The notes under the pieces are model-generated. The model saw nothing but the letters and a program-made list of their open reading frames with translations. It ran no database searches and was not told the DNA's origin. From positions 1-5,353 of the forward strand of contig JBNLBT010000153.1 of the NCBI GenBank assembly GCA_050303435.1: DNA of 5,353 bases, in the 5' to 3' direction. Below are positions 1 to 5,353 of the stretch, in pieces (position 1 is the stretch's first letter; the number at the start of each line of letters is the position of its first letter). Source of the DNA: JBNLBT01 sp050303435. GTDB lineage: Bacteria > Pseudomonadota > Gammaproteobacteria > Xanthomonadales > Marinicellaceae. The translations under genes and the position numbers were made by a program.

Positions 1-38
1 TGCCCTGCGATGTGCTGGTGATAAAAATCACCGACTGA
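1..38 (+). CDS. Universal stress protein (UspA family), C-terminal end only (partial)
   Basis: Reading from base 3, the plus strand encodes PCDVLVIKITD followed by TGA at 36-38. The pattern (P)CDVLV(I/V)K is the usual last beta strand and C-terminus of UspA-family proteins, for example the UspE-type ending with CDVLVIKP. These are small nucleotide-binding or dimerising cytoplasmic stress proteins. Only about 11 residues lie in the window, so the ATP-binding glycine motif cannot be examined and the subfamily is unknown. The gene converges on the S9 peptidase gene: the two stop codons are 50 bases apart, with a hairpin between them. The call rests on a short but characteristic motif; a chance match is possible. 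Confidence 0.5.
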   Translation, partial: PCDVLVIKITD

Positions 39-49
39 GTTTGATCGGA

Positions 50-80
50 CGGGCGACGGGTCGCTCCGACCCGCTGCCCG
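50..80. terminator. Long hairpin between convergent genes, candidate bidirectional terminator
   Basis: Bases 50-54 (CGGGC) pair with 76-80 (GCCCG), and 57-63 (CGGGTCG) pair with 67-73 (CGACCCG). The loop is CTC, with a two-base imperfect step between the two stems. The hairpin starts 12 bases after the plus-strand stop at 36-38 and 8 bases after the minus-strand stop at 91-89. Its position between convergent stops suggests a shared transcription end or an mRNA 3'-end stabiliser. Neither side carries a T-rich tract, so it is not a classical intrinsic terminator. Confidence 0.5.
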
Positions 81-88
81 ATGTCAGG

Positions 89-2077
89 TCAATCGGTCTG
101 CTCGCCGACCAGATACTGCTTGAGAAACATCACCACCGCCTGCTGATAGATGTCGCGGTTGTCTTTTTTGCGGTACCCGTGGCCTTCATTCATGGCGTTC
201 ATGTACCACACCGTCTGTCCGGTTTTTTCCAGCGCAGCCACCACTTGTTCGGCTTCGGTGACTGGCACACGCGGGTCATTTTGTCCCTGCACAATGAACA
301 TCGGAATGGCGATTTTTTCGATGTTGTTCAGAGGGCTGATGCGCTGCAGGAAATCGTGCATCTTGGGGTCGCGCTCGTCGCCATATTCGGCGCGGCGCAG
401 ATCACGGCGATAATCCTGCGTGTTTTTCAAAAAGGTGACAAAGTTGCTGATGCCGACCACATCCACGGCGGCTTTCAGGCGATCGCTGTAGTGCGTGGCT
501 GCGGCCAGCACCATGTAGCCGCCATAGCTGCCACCGAACACCGCGACGCGCTTGGCATCCAGTGTTTCGCGTGTGGCGATCCAGTCGAGCAAGGCGCCGA
601 TGTCGCGCACTGAATCCTCGCGTTTGAAACCGTTGTCCAGCAACAGATAGGATTTGCCGTAGCCACTGGAGCCACGCACATTGGGCAACACCACCGCGGC
701 GCCCAGTTCATTGGCCCACAATTGATAATTGGCACTGAAATACGGTCTGGACTGGCCTTCCGGGCCGCCGTGGATGGCCACCACCACCGGCACCGGACGG
801 TCTTTACTGGCCCCGGCCGGGGTGTAAACAAAAGCCGGAATCATGCGACGCTGGCCGTTGACTTCATCAAAGGTGGGGTAATGCACCAGCTCAGGTTCAA
901 TGAATTCCTCGCTGTTGAGGCCACCGACCTCACTGAATGTCCAGCGCGTCAAGGCGCCGGATTGCAGGGCTTTGCGGCCCAGTTCAAGCACATGCACATC
1001 GCCCGGTGAGGTGCCGGCGTTGAGTGAAATGGCCAGACGGTCGGCTTCCGGGTTGAAGTCCATGTTGCCAATGATGCCAATCGGCACGCCGTCTACGCGG
1101 CGGAACTTCAGGGTTTTGCAATCCAGCAGATACAAGGCCGAAATGCCGTCTGCGTTGGTGGCAAAGGCCGCCCGGCGACCGTCATCGCTGATGGCAAACT
1201 GGGTCACGTCCCAGGGAATCTCGGCGCTGATGATTTTGACTTCAGCGTTCTCACCCGGTCCCTGCCAGGCCAGTTGGGTGAATTCGCTGTGCGCATCGGT
1301 GAGGTAAAACAGACCGCCGGACAGGTCGTCAAAAGCCAGTGGGTAATTGGAGCCGGCGGCCTCTTCGCTGCCGGCGATGAGCTGGCGGCTGCGGTCTTTG
1401 ATGTTGACGCGATAAAACATCGACTGGTTGGCGGAAATGTAGCGCAACACCAGCAGTTGGCTGTCGTCCTGATTGAAATCCACCGCGCCCCACCAGCTGC
1501 CGTCGCTGGCTTCAACCAGCACTTCAGCCTCTTCCGGTCGATCGGGGTTCATCAGCCAGACGTCGTTGGAGCGGCCGTCGCGGCGGGTGCTTTGATAGGC
1601 AATTTTCTCGCCGCGGTTGTCCCACAACAGATTGGTGTTGCGAGACTCGCCGTCGGACACCATGCGGGTTTGACCGTTGCGTGGATCGAAGCTGAACACC
1701 TGAGAAAATTCGCTGCCACCGGCGTCCATGGTGAAAAGAAAGCGTTCCGATTCGGGTTGCCGAGTGATGCCGGAAACCGGTTCGGGGAAGAACGTCATCT
1801 GATAACGCGCGCCGGCCGGTTGTTCCACCCGGTGAATTTGCGACACGTCGCCAAATCGGGTGCTGATGTACAGACTCTGACCGTCGACCGACCAGTCTAC
1901 AAAACTGGCGGAACGCACGTTTTGGTACTGGTTCATGCGCTGTTTCAGTGTCTCTGGAATCTTCGGGATGTTGTGCAACACCAGGTTGCCGTTGTTCAGT
2001 GTGCGCACCTCTTTGGCGTGCACAGAAATGACACCGGCGATGAGCAGCCAGACGGTCAAAAAGCGGAATTTTCTCAT
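89..2077 (-). CDS. Exported S9-family serine peptidase (prolyl oligopeptidase / acylaminoacyl-peptidase-like, COG1506)
   Basis: A 662-residue protein. Residues 1-21 (MRKFRFLTVWLL...VHA) form a Sec signal peptide, so it probably acts in the periplasm or outside the cell. Residues about 55-420 carry roughly seven repeats of the form 'F/W-S-x-D-G-x-x-(L/I)-x-(Y/F)', consistent with the seven-bladed PD40/TolB-like propeller that gates S9 enzymes. The alpha/beta-hydrolase catalytic domain (about 430-655) shows HGGPE (436-440), NVRGSSGYG (466-474), nucleophile Ser517 in GGSYGG, Asp601 in GQNDPRVP and His633 in NEGHGY, so the triad is complete. The family cleaves short peptides; whether this is a dipeptidyl-peptidase or an acylaminoacyl-peptidase cannot be decided, and no clear DPP4-type Glu-Glu motif is seen. 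The ATG at 2077 was chosen because the signal peptide begins there. In-frame starts at 2104 and 2338 would bury the signal or run into the hydrolase gene. No strong Shine-Dalgarno sequence precedes the ATG. Confidence 0.93.
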   Translation of the reverse strand: MRKFRFLTVWLLIAGVISVHAKEVRTLNNGNLVLHNIPKIPETLKQRMNQYQNVRSASFVDWSVDGQSLYISTRFGDVSQIHRVEQPAGARYQMTFFPEPVSGITRQPESERFLFTMDAGGSEFSQVFSFDPRNGQTRMVSDGESRNTNLLWDNRGEKIAYQSTRRDGRSNDVWLMNPDRPEEAEVLVEASDGSWWGAVDFNQDDSQLLVLRYISANQSMFYRVNIKDRSRQLIAGSEEAAGSNYPLAFDDLSGGLFYLTDAHSEFTQLAWQGPGENAEVKIISAEIPWDVTQFAISDDGRRAAFATNADGISALYLLDCKTLKFRRVDGVPIGIIGNMDFNPEADRLAISLNAGTSPGDVHVLELGRKALQSGALTRWTFSEVGGLNSEEFIEPELVHYPTFDEVNGQRRMIPAFVYTPAGASKDRPVPVVVAIHGGPEGQSRPYFSANYQLWANELGAAVVLPNVRGSSGYGKSYLLLDNGFKREDSVRDIGALLDWIATRETLDAKRVAVFGGSYGGYMVLAAATHYSDRLKAAVDVVGISNFVTFLKNTQDYRRDLRRAEYGDERDPKMHDFLQRISPLNNIEKIAIPMFIVQGQNDPRVPVTEAEQVVAALEKTGQTVWYMNAMNEGHGYRKKDNRDIYQQAVVMFLKQYLVGEQTD

Positions 2078-2104
2078 GGGACTACTTGCGTTTGAATCCC
2101 GCAT

Positions 2105-2134
2105 AGAATAAGCGCTTTGCCGGCCAAATGCCAG
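2105..2134 (-). promoter_or_regulatory. Weak sigma70-like promoter candidate upstream of the S9 peptidase
   Basis: In the 67-base gap after the hydrolase gene, the minus strand has CTGGCA (2134-2129), an 18-base spacer and TATTCT (2110-2105). Each box matches four of six consensus bases. Transcription would start about 20 bases before the ATG at 2077. Matches this weak are common by chance, so the S9 gene may simply be read through from the upstream operon. Confidence 0.2.
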
Positions 2135-2144
2135 CCTTGGCGGC

Positions 2145-3032
2145 TCAATCGTGACTTGTGGCCTGTGCGCTGTGCAAATGCGGCAACAGCACATCCTGCC
2201 ACAGCGGTTGCCGGTTGTGTTGTTTAAAGAAACCGAAATGACCGACGCGGCCACGCGGGCTGATCTCGCCGCTGAGGTGGTGGTGGGTGATCTCGGCGTT
2301 GCGGTAAAAACCCAGCAAAGAATTGAAGCTGGCTTCACTCAACAGTTCATCGTCAATGAAACTTAAAGACAGCATGCGTTTGTTGAAGTCATTGTAACGT
2401 TGCCGCACGGCATCGCCCTGCACACCGAGCAGGTAGTCCGGATTCAGACACCAGCGCCGCCATTGCAGGATGGCGCCTTTGGGCAGATCGCCCACTTTGC
2501 GCATTTTGCGTCCGGGAAAGCAGCCGGCCAACGCCACCATCAACGGCACCGCCACGTACCACAGCCAGGCCGATTTGATGCGCATGGCCGGCGACAGCAG
2601 TTTGTGGTAGCCGTTGCCGGATGCCACGACGATGCATTGACTGACGCGTTCGATGTTGTCCACCAGCGGGATGATCTGACCGCCCAAGCTGTGACCCAGC
2701 CAGTGCAGAGGCAAGCCGTTCAGGCGCGCATCCAGAGCCGCCAGCGCAGCGCTGCAATCCTGACTGGCCCAGGTCATCACGTCGGCCTGTACTTCGCGCA
2801 AGGGGCCGCTGCGCGAGGCGCCGATGCCGCGGTAATCGAAGGTCAACACCAGCAAACCCTGCGCGCTCAGCCATTCGGCGAATTCGCGGTAATAGGTTTG
2901 CGGCGTGGCCATCGCTGCGGCGATGATCACGCCCCCACGCGCGGGTGTGGACGGGTGGTACAGGCGGCCGTGCAACACGGCGCCGTCGGCGGCGGTGAGC
3001 CGGGTGTTTTCAACTCCAGTCGAAGGGTTCAT
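2145..3032 (-). CDS. Alpha/beta hydrolase, COG4757-type predicted serine hydrolase
   Basis: A 295-residue protein with no signal peptide, so probably cytoplasmic. The fold reads in order as an N-terminal strand pair around DGAVLHGRLYHP (16-27), FDYRGIGAS (65-73), nucleophile elbow GHSLGG with Ser115 (113-118), a lid with a hydrophobic stretch (about 155-171), the family-typical FPGRKM...LPKGAILQWRRWC region (172-195), an acid at Asp227 or Asp228 in SFIDDE, and catalytic His265 in GRVGHFGFF. The W-x-R-W-C lid and the GHFGFF ending match my memory of the COG4757 / UCP037442 hydrolases, whose substrates are unknown. An esterase or lipase-like activity is only an inference. The start ATG overlaps the lipoprotein stop as ATGA, and a GGAG sits 8 bases upstream, so translation is probably coupled to the lipoprotein gene. 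A generic S33 hydrolase is the alternative label. Confidence 0.9.
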   Translation of the reverse strand: MNPSTGVENTRLTAADGAVLHGRLYHPSTPARGGVIIAAAMATPQTYYREFAEWLSAQGLLVLTFDYRGIGASRSGPLREVQADVMTWASQDCSAALAALDARLNGLPLHWLGHSLGGQIIPLVDNIERVSQCIVVASGNGYHKLLSPAMRIKSAWLWYVAVPLMVALAGCFPGRKMRKVGDLPKGAILQWRRWCLNPDYLLGVQGDAVRQRYNDFNKRMLSLSFIDDELLSEASFNSLLGFYRNAEITHHHLSGEISPRGRVGHFGFFKQHNRQPLWQDVLLPHLHSAQATSHD

Positions 3033-3337
3033 TGCGATGGCTCCAATGCCCGGGCGCGGGCGATGATCTGTTGCGGCGTCAGCCCATACAGCGAAGCATA
3101 AAAGTCATCCACATTGAATCGCGCGGTGTCGTGTGTTTTCAGCCAGCCCACTGCGTCGGTCAATTCAATGTAGTCATCGGTTGGCAACTGCGCCTGCAGA
3201 TCCAACAGCGCCCGTTGAAACGCTTTCGGTGTGTCGGCGATCACGGGTGTACGCATCGGATCGGGCGGTGCCGCGGTGCATGCACTCAGCAGCAGCGCCA
3301 GCAGGGCCACGCGCGCGAATCCGTCAATCAAAGCCAT
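3029..3337 (-). CDS. Small lipoprotein, DUF6694-like
   Basis: A 102-residue protein from the ATG at 3337, beginning MALIDGFARVALLALLLSAC. The lipobox LSAC places the acylated cysteine at residue 20. Thr follows it rather than Asp, which favours transfer to the outer membrane. The mature part is about 80 residues: a proline-rich linker (TAAPPDP), then a helical domain containing FQRALLDLQAQLP and ending FYASLYGLTPQQIIARARAL. The L-x-G-(K/L)-T-x-(E/Q)-(E/Q)-(V/I)-I-A-x-A ending resembles DUF6694 lipoproteins, whose function is unknown. The start overlaps the propeller gene by 14 bases. A TTG two codons upstream (3343) is an alternative, and neither has a clear Shine-Dalgarno sequence, so initiation is probably by coupling. 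The stop overlaps the hydrolase start by four bases. Only one positive charge (Arg9) precedes the hydrophobic core, which is weak but acceptable for a lipoprotein signal. Confidence 0.8.
   Translation of the reverse strand: MALIDGFARVALLALLLSACTAAPPDPMRTPVIADTPKAFQRALLDLQAQLPTDDYIELTDAVGWLKTHDTARFNVDDFYASLYGLTPQQIIARARALEPSQ
3041..3044 (-). promoter_or_regulatory. Shine-Dalgarno sequence for the alpha/beta hydrolase gene
   Basis: The minus strand reads GGAG followed by an 8-base spacer and ATG at 3032. The site lies within the last codons of the lipoprotein gene, so the ribosome finishing that gene passes directly over it. This supports the ATG at 3032 as the start. Confidence 0.55.
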
Positions 3338-5054
3338 TGGCAAAAATCACGTCGTTGATGCCCTCAAAGCCATCGGCGTAAATCAGGTCGGGCAATGGCA
3401 CGCCCACGCCGGCCACCGGCGCCACGTACACGTCCATGTCGGGGTTCGGTCCGCCTTCGGCGCGGTTGTCGGAAAAGATGGCGATGCCGTCGTCGCTGGC
3501 GTCACTGAAATCCAGGCCGTTGTAATCGCCGAACTCAAAGCCTGAAGCGGAATCGGGCGATGACACTGTGGTCAGGCGGTCGGGATCGCTCCAGGTGTTG
3601 CCGCCGTCGGTGGAGACGCTGTGGTACATGTCCACGCCGTCGCGCGCCGGGAACTGTCGGGTGTCGTAAAACACCACGTGCACCGCGCCGTTGCGGTCCA
3701 CTTTGAGCCACTGGTGCCAGCGATCGACGTCGTTGGCATCCGCTGTGGCGTGCGGCGTGGTCACGGTCCAGTTGTCGCCCTCGTCGTCGGAGTAGGCCAC
3801 CTGGATGCGCGCGTGGTTGTTGACCGGGTTGGTTGATTCAGGTCCGGTGATGTCGGTCCAGGCCACGTAAATGCGGTCAGTGAACGGACCGCCGGTCAAG
3901 TCGATGTCGATGGCTGCGTAGATGAACACTTCGCGCACGTCGGTCGAGGGAATCGGAAAGATGAACGAGGTCAGCGTGGGGGCCACCAGTTTGGACGGGC
4001 TGAAGCTGGCGCCGCCGTTGGTGGAAATGTTCATGCGAATTTCAGAGTTCACTGTTGAGGCCCAGGCGTGGTACACGGTGCCGTCTGAACCGGTGGTGAT
4101 GTCGCTGCCGATGCCGCGCGGTTCGGTGGACATGGACACGATGTTGAAGGTGTTGCCGTCGTCGCTGCTGGTGGCCACCTGCAAGATGTTGCCTTGATGC
4201 CAGGTGACGTAGAGATTGTCCTGAAACGGCGAGGACGGGTGGCGATCGACGTGGATGAATTCCTTGTCGTTGAGCTGGCCCGAAGGGCCGGACAATTCAC
4301 GCCGGTCATCGCCCGGGGTCACGTCGGCCAGAGAGTCCCAGGTCTGGCCGTTGTCGTCGGAGCGGTAGATCCACACCTGGTTGCCGCCGAGGGTGGCGTT
4401 GTAGACAAACGACGCGTCGCTTTTCCAGTCCATGGCCGGATCGCAGCATTCGGAACCGGTCAGATCCGGCGAGGAGGTCCAGGTGGCGCCACCGTCGCTG
4501 GAGAACCTCATTTCCTGGCCGCCGCCGCCGTTCAGGCCGGCCACCACCAGTTCAGGATTGAACGGGTGCACGGACACCGCCGACTCGGCGCCGGCAAACA
4601 CCAGCACGTCGGTGGTCAGGGCGCGAATCTGTTGCCGCACCAGTTCACCGGGAGTGCGGCCGTTTTGTTGCAGCACTTCATATTCCGTGCGCGCGTCATT
4701 CCAGCGCACGTCGGTGTAAATCTGCCCGTCGATCAGATAACCATCGAAGCGCAAAAGAAAATAATTCAACAAACTGCGCGGGTATTGCACCGGCCCCTGG
4801 CGCGGGGTGTCGGGCAGTTCCTGGCGAAACAGCACGCGGTAAAACGCCGGCACCGGGTCTGTGAGCAGCTGCTCATCTTCACTGAGCCAGTCGAGGTCTT
4901 CACGGCTCAGCTGGTAGTTGCGATCGTCCCACGGACCGATGCGTTTCAGGGCGGTGTAATCGACCCGGGCGTCAATGCCGCGGGCGTTGTCAACGGTCTG
5001 GCTGCTGACGCTGAACGTCAGGGTCAGGAAGAGAAGTGCGAAGGCGGATTTCAT
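3324..5054 (-). CDS. Secreted Asp-box (BNR / sialidase-like) propeller protein with DGFE C-terminal tag
   Basis: A 576-residue protein. Residues 1-18 or so (MKSAFALLFLTLTFSVSS) form a Sec signal peptide without a lipobox. Residues about 20-150 form an N-terminal region I do not recognise. Residues about 155-545 contain six Asp boxes (S-x-D-x-G-x-T-W type) at 185-192, 232-239, 296-303, 344-351, 422-429 and 481-488, the count expected for a six-bladed propeller. Later landmarks are RWHQWLKVD (445-453), FYDTR (462-466) and FGDYNG (508-513), which recur in exported proteins annotated as exo-alpha-sialidase. No FRIP/YRIP motif or arginine triad can be picked out, so sialidase activity is doubtful; carbohydrate or peptide binding is equally possible. 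A vicinal cysteine pair sits at 203-204. The C-terminus carries two DGFE-type tags (556-564 and 568-576). The ATG is fixed by AGGAG 7 bases upstream and by the signal peptide. This is probably the first gene of the operon. Confidence 0.88.
   Translation of the reverse strand: MKSAFALLFLTLTFSVSSQTVDNARGIDARVDYTALKRIGPWDDRNYQLSREDLDWLSEDEQLLTDPVPAFYRVLFRQELPDTPRQGPVQYPRSLLNYFLLRFDGYLIDGQIYTDVRWNDARTEYEVLQQNGRTPGELVRQQIRALTTDVLVFAGAESAVSVHPFNPELVVAGLNGGGGQEMRFSSDGGATWTSSPDLTGSECCDPAMDWKSDASFVYNATLGGNQVWIYRSDDNGQTWDSLADVTPGDDRRELSGPSGQLNDKEFIHVDRHPSSPFQDNLYVTWHQGNILQVATSSDDGNTFNIVSMSTEPRGIGSDITTGSDGTVYHAWASTVNSEIRMNISTNGGASFSPSKLVAPTLTSFIFPIPSTDVREVFIYAAIDIDLTGGPFTDRIYVAWTDITGPESTNPVNNHARIQVAYSDDEGDNWTVTTPHATADANDVDRWHQWLKVDRNGAVHVVFYDTRQFPARDGVDMYHSVSTDGGNTWSDPDRLTTVSSPDSASGFEFGDYNGLDFSDASDDGIAIFSDNRAEGGPNPDMDVYVAPVAGVGVPLPDLIYADGFEGINDVIFANGFD
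3327..3389 (-). repeat. Tandem duplication encoding two C-terminal DGFE-type tags
   Basis: Unit 1 (3389-3363) encodes DLIYADGFE and unit 2 (3353-3327) encodes DVIFANGFD, separated by the three codons for GIN. The period is 36 bases. Aligned codon by codon, the two 27-base units match at 22 positions, so the duplication is visible in the DNA as well as the protein. Unit 2 ends directly at the TGA stop of the propeller gene. Confidence 0.8.
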
Positions 5055-5061
5055 CGCGGCG

Positions 5062-5066
5062 CTCCT
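5062..5066 (-). promoter_or_regulatory. Shine-Dalgarno sequence for the propeller protein gene
   Basis: The minus strand reads AGGAG, a 7-base spacer, then ATG at 5054. It is the strongest ribosome binding site in the window and confirms the chosen start. Confidence 0.75.
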
Positions 5067-5086
5067 GAAGAATTGGACATCTCACC

Positions 5087-5117
5087 ATTCTATCACAGCC
5101 GCGCGCGCGTTAAGCAA
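5087..5117 (-). promoter_or_regulatory. Extended -10 sigma70-type promoter for the propeller-lipoprotein-hydrolase operon
   Basis: The minus strand has TAGAAT (5092-5087), five of six matches to TATAAT, directly preceded by TGA (5095-5093), which makes an extended -10. A poor -35 candidate, TTGCTT, lies at 5117-5112 with a 19-base spacer; an extended -10 can work with a weak -35. Transcription would start near 5080, giving a leader of about 26 bases that includes the AGGAG. The spacer contains an alternating CG run (5100-5109). Confidence 0.5.
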
Positions 5118-5126
5118 AGGCAACGC
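5107..5126. repeat. Short inverted repeat over the -35 region
   Basis: The arms GCGTT (5107-5111) and AACGC (5122-5126) are exact reverse complements separated by 10 bases, a geometry seen in some operators. It overlaps the candidate -35 box. Five-base arms are short enough to occur by chance. Confidence 0.2.
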
Positions 5127-5145
5127 AGTACAAAATGGCCGGACC

Positions 5146-5353
5146 TCAGAGCTTGCGGTACTTGATGCGTTCCGGTTGCGGCGGTTTGCCGTGACGGCGT
5201 TTGTAATCGTCTTCGTACTCGCTGTAATTGCCTTCGAAAAACTCCACCTGCGAATTGTTTTCAAACGCCAGGATGTGGGTCGCCACGCGGTCGAGAAACC
5301 AGCGATCGTGACTAACCACTACCGCACAACCAGCAAAGTTGGCAACCGCTTCT
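5146..5353 (-). CDS. ettA: Energy-dependent translational throttle protein A (ABC-F ATPase), C-terminal part (partial)
   Basis: The last 68 residues plus the stop of a gene that enters from the right edge. VVVSHDRWFLDRVATHIL contains the switch (H-loop) histidine of the second ABC ATPase domain, in SHDRWFLDR. It is followed by VEFFEGNYSEYEDDY, then a basic tail ending ERIKYRKL. This order closely matches the C-terminus of E. coli EttA, which binds the ribosomal E site and gates entry into elongation according to the ATP/ADP ratio. The Walker A, Walker B, signature and arm regions lie outside the window. Other ABC-F proteins (Uup, YheS, YbiT) have different C-terminal tails, so EttA is favoured. 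No clear intrinsic terminator follows the stop before the next gene's promoter. Confidence 0.92.
   Translation of the reverse strand, partial: EAVANFAGCAVVVSHDRWFLDRVATHILAFENNSQVEFFEGNYSEYEDDYKRRHGKPPQPERIKYRKL

Noticed and set aside
17..32. Perfect inverted repeat GGTGAT-AAAA-ATCACC as a terminator or operator
   Set aside because: It lies within the apparent coding end of the plus-strand stress protein (codons for LVIKIT) and has no T tract after it, so it is probably incidental. It could be revisited if that coding call fails.
1274..2095. 273-codon open frame on the plus strand opposite the S9 peptidase
   Set aside because: The minus strand here clearly encodes the S9 signal peptide and propeller. 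The plus-strand product shows no family motif and no convincing start context.
2078..2338. 87-codon in-frame N-terminal extension of the S9 peptidase
   Set aside because: It runs into the hydrolase gene, is Cys/Arg/Thr-rich without a domain, and precedes an obvious signal peptide starting at 2077.
2400..3101. 233-codon open frame on the plus strand opposite the alpha/beta hydrolase
   Set aside because: Its Gln/His/Gly-rich product has no domain signature, while the minus strand carries a complete hydrolase with its catalytic triad.
3324..5054. True catalytic exo-alpha-sialidase
   Set aside because: The Asp boxes are clear, but no FRIP/YRIP motif or arginine triad could be identified. Asp boxes alone mark many non-sialidase propellers.
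4194..5165. 323-codon open frame on the plus strand opposite the propeller gene
   Set aside because: It lies antisense to a well-supported gene, extends through that gene's promoter and ribosome binding site, has a His/Val/Ala/Gly-rich composition typical of reverse-frame readings of GC-rich genes, and shows no recognisable domain.
5082..5264. 60-codon minus-strand frame at the end of ettA
   Set aside because: It overlaps ettA in another frame and is Thr/Asn/Arg/Ser-rich without a recognisable motif. The ettA frame is unambiguous.

Overview
The window reads as chromosomal DNA from a GC-rich gammaproteobacterium. Two things point there: the end of an EttA-type ABC-F translation factor at the right edge, and a secreted protein ending in a DGFE-type C-terminal motif. 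From memory, that motif recurs on exported proteins of Xanthomonadales/Lysobacterales and relatives such as Marinicella and Wenzhouxiangella. No search was run, so this placement is an inference. There are no mobile elements, tRNA or rRNA genes or CRISPR arrays, and no gap over 300 bases without a gene.

Layout from right to left, which is the direction of transcription for nearly everything: the 3' end of ettA (5353-5146); a 91-base intergenic region with an extended -10 promoter and a good Shine-Dalgarno sequence; a secreted six-Asp-box (BNR/sialidase-like) propeller protein (5054-3324); a small outer-membrane-type lipoprotein (3337-3029) that begins inside the propeller gene; a cytoplasmic alpha/beta hydrolase of the COG4757 type (3032-2145), joined to the lipoprotein gene by an ATGA overlap; a 67-base gap; and an exported S9-family (prolyl oligopeptidase/acylaminoacyl-peptidase-like) serine peptidase (2077-89). 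At the far left, on the plus strand, 38 bases appear to encode the last residues of a universal stress protein. They converge on the S9 peptidase, with a long hairpin (50-80) between the two stop codons.

The middle three genes overlap and are very likely one transcript. The S9 gene may be read through from it or have its own weak promoter. Three of the four complete genes encode proteins with export signals, so the cluster looks devoted to envelope or extracellular functions. No pathway can be assigned. The most unusual local feature is a tandemly duplicated C-terminal tag on the propeller protein. The second tag copy, read in another frame, supplies the start codon and first residues of the lipoprotein.
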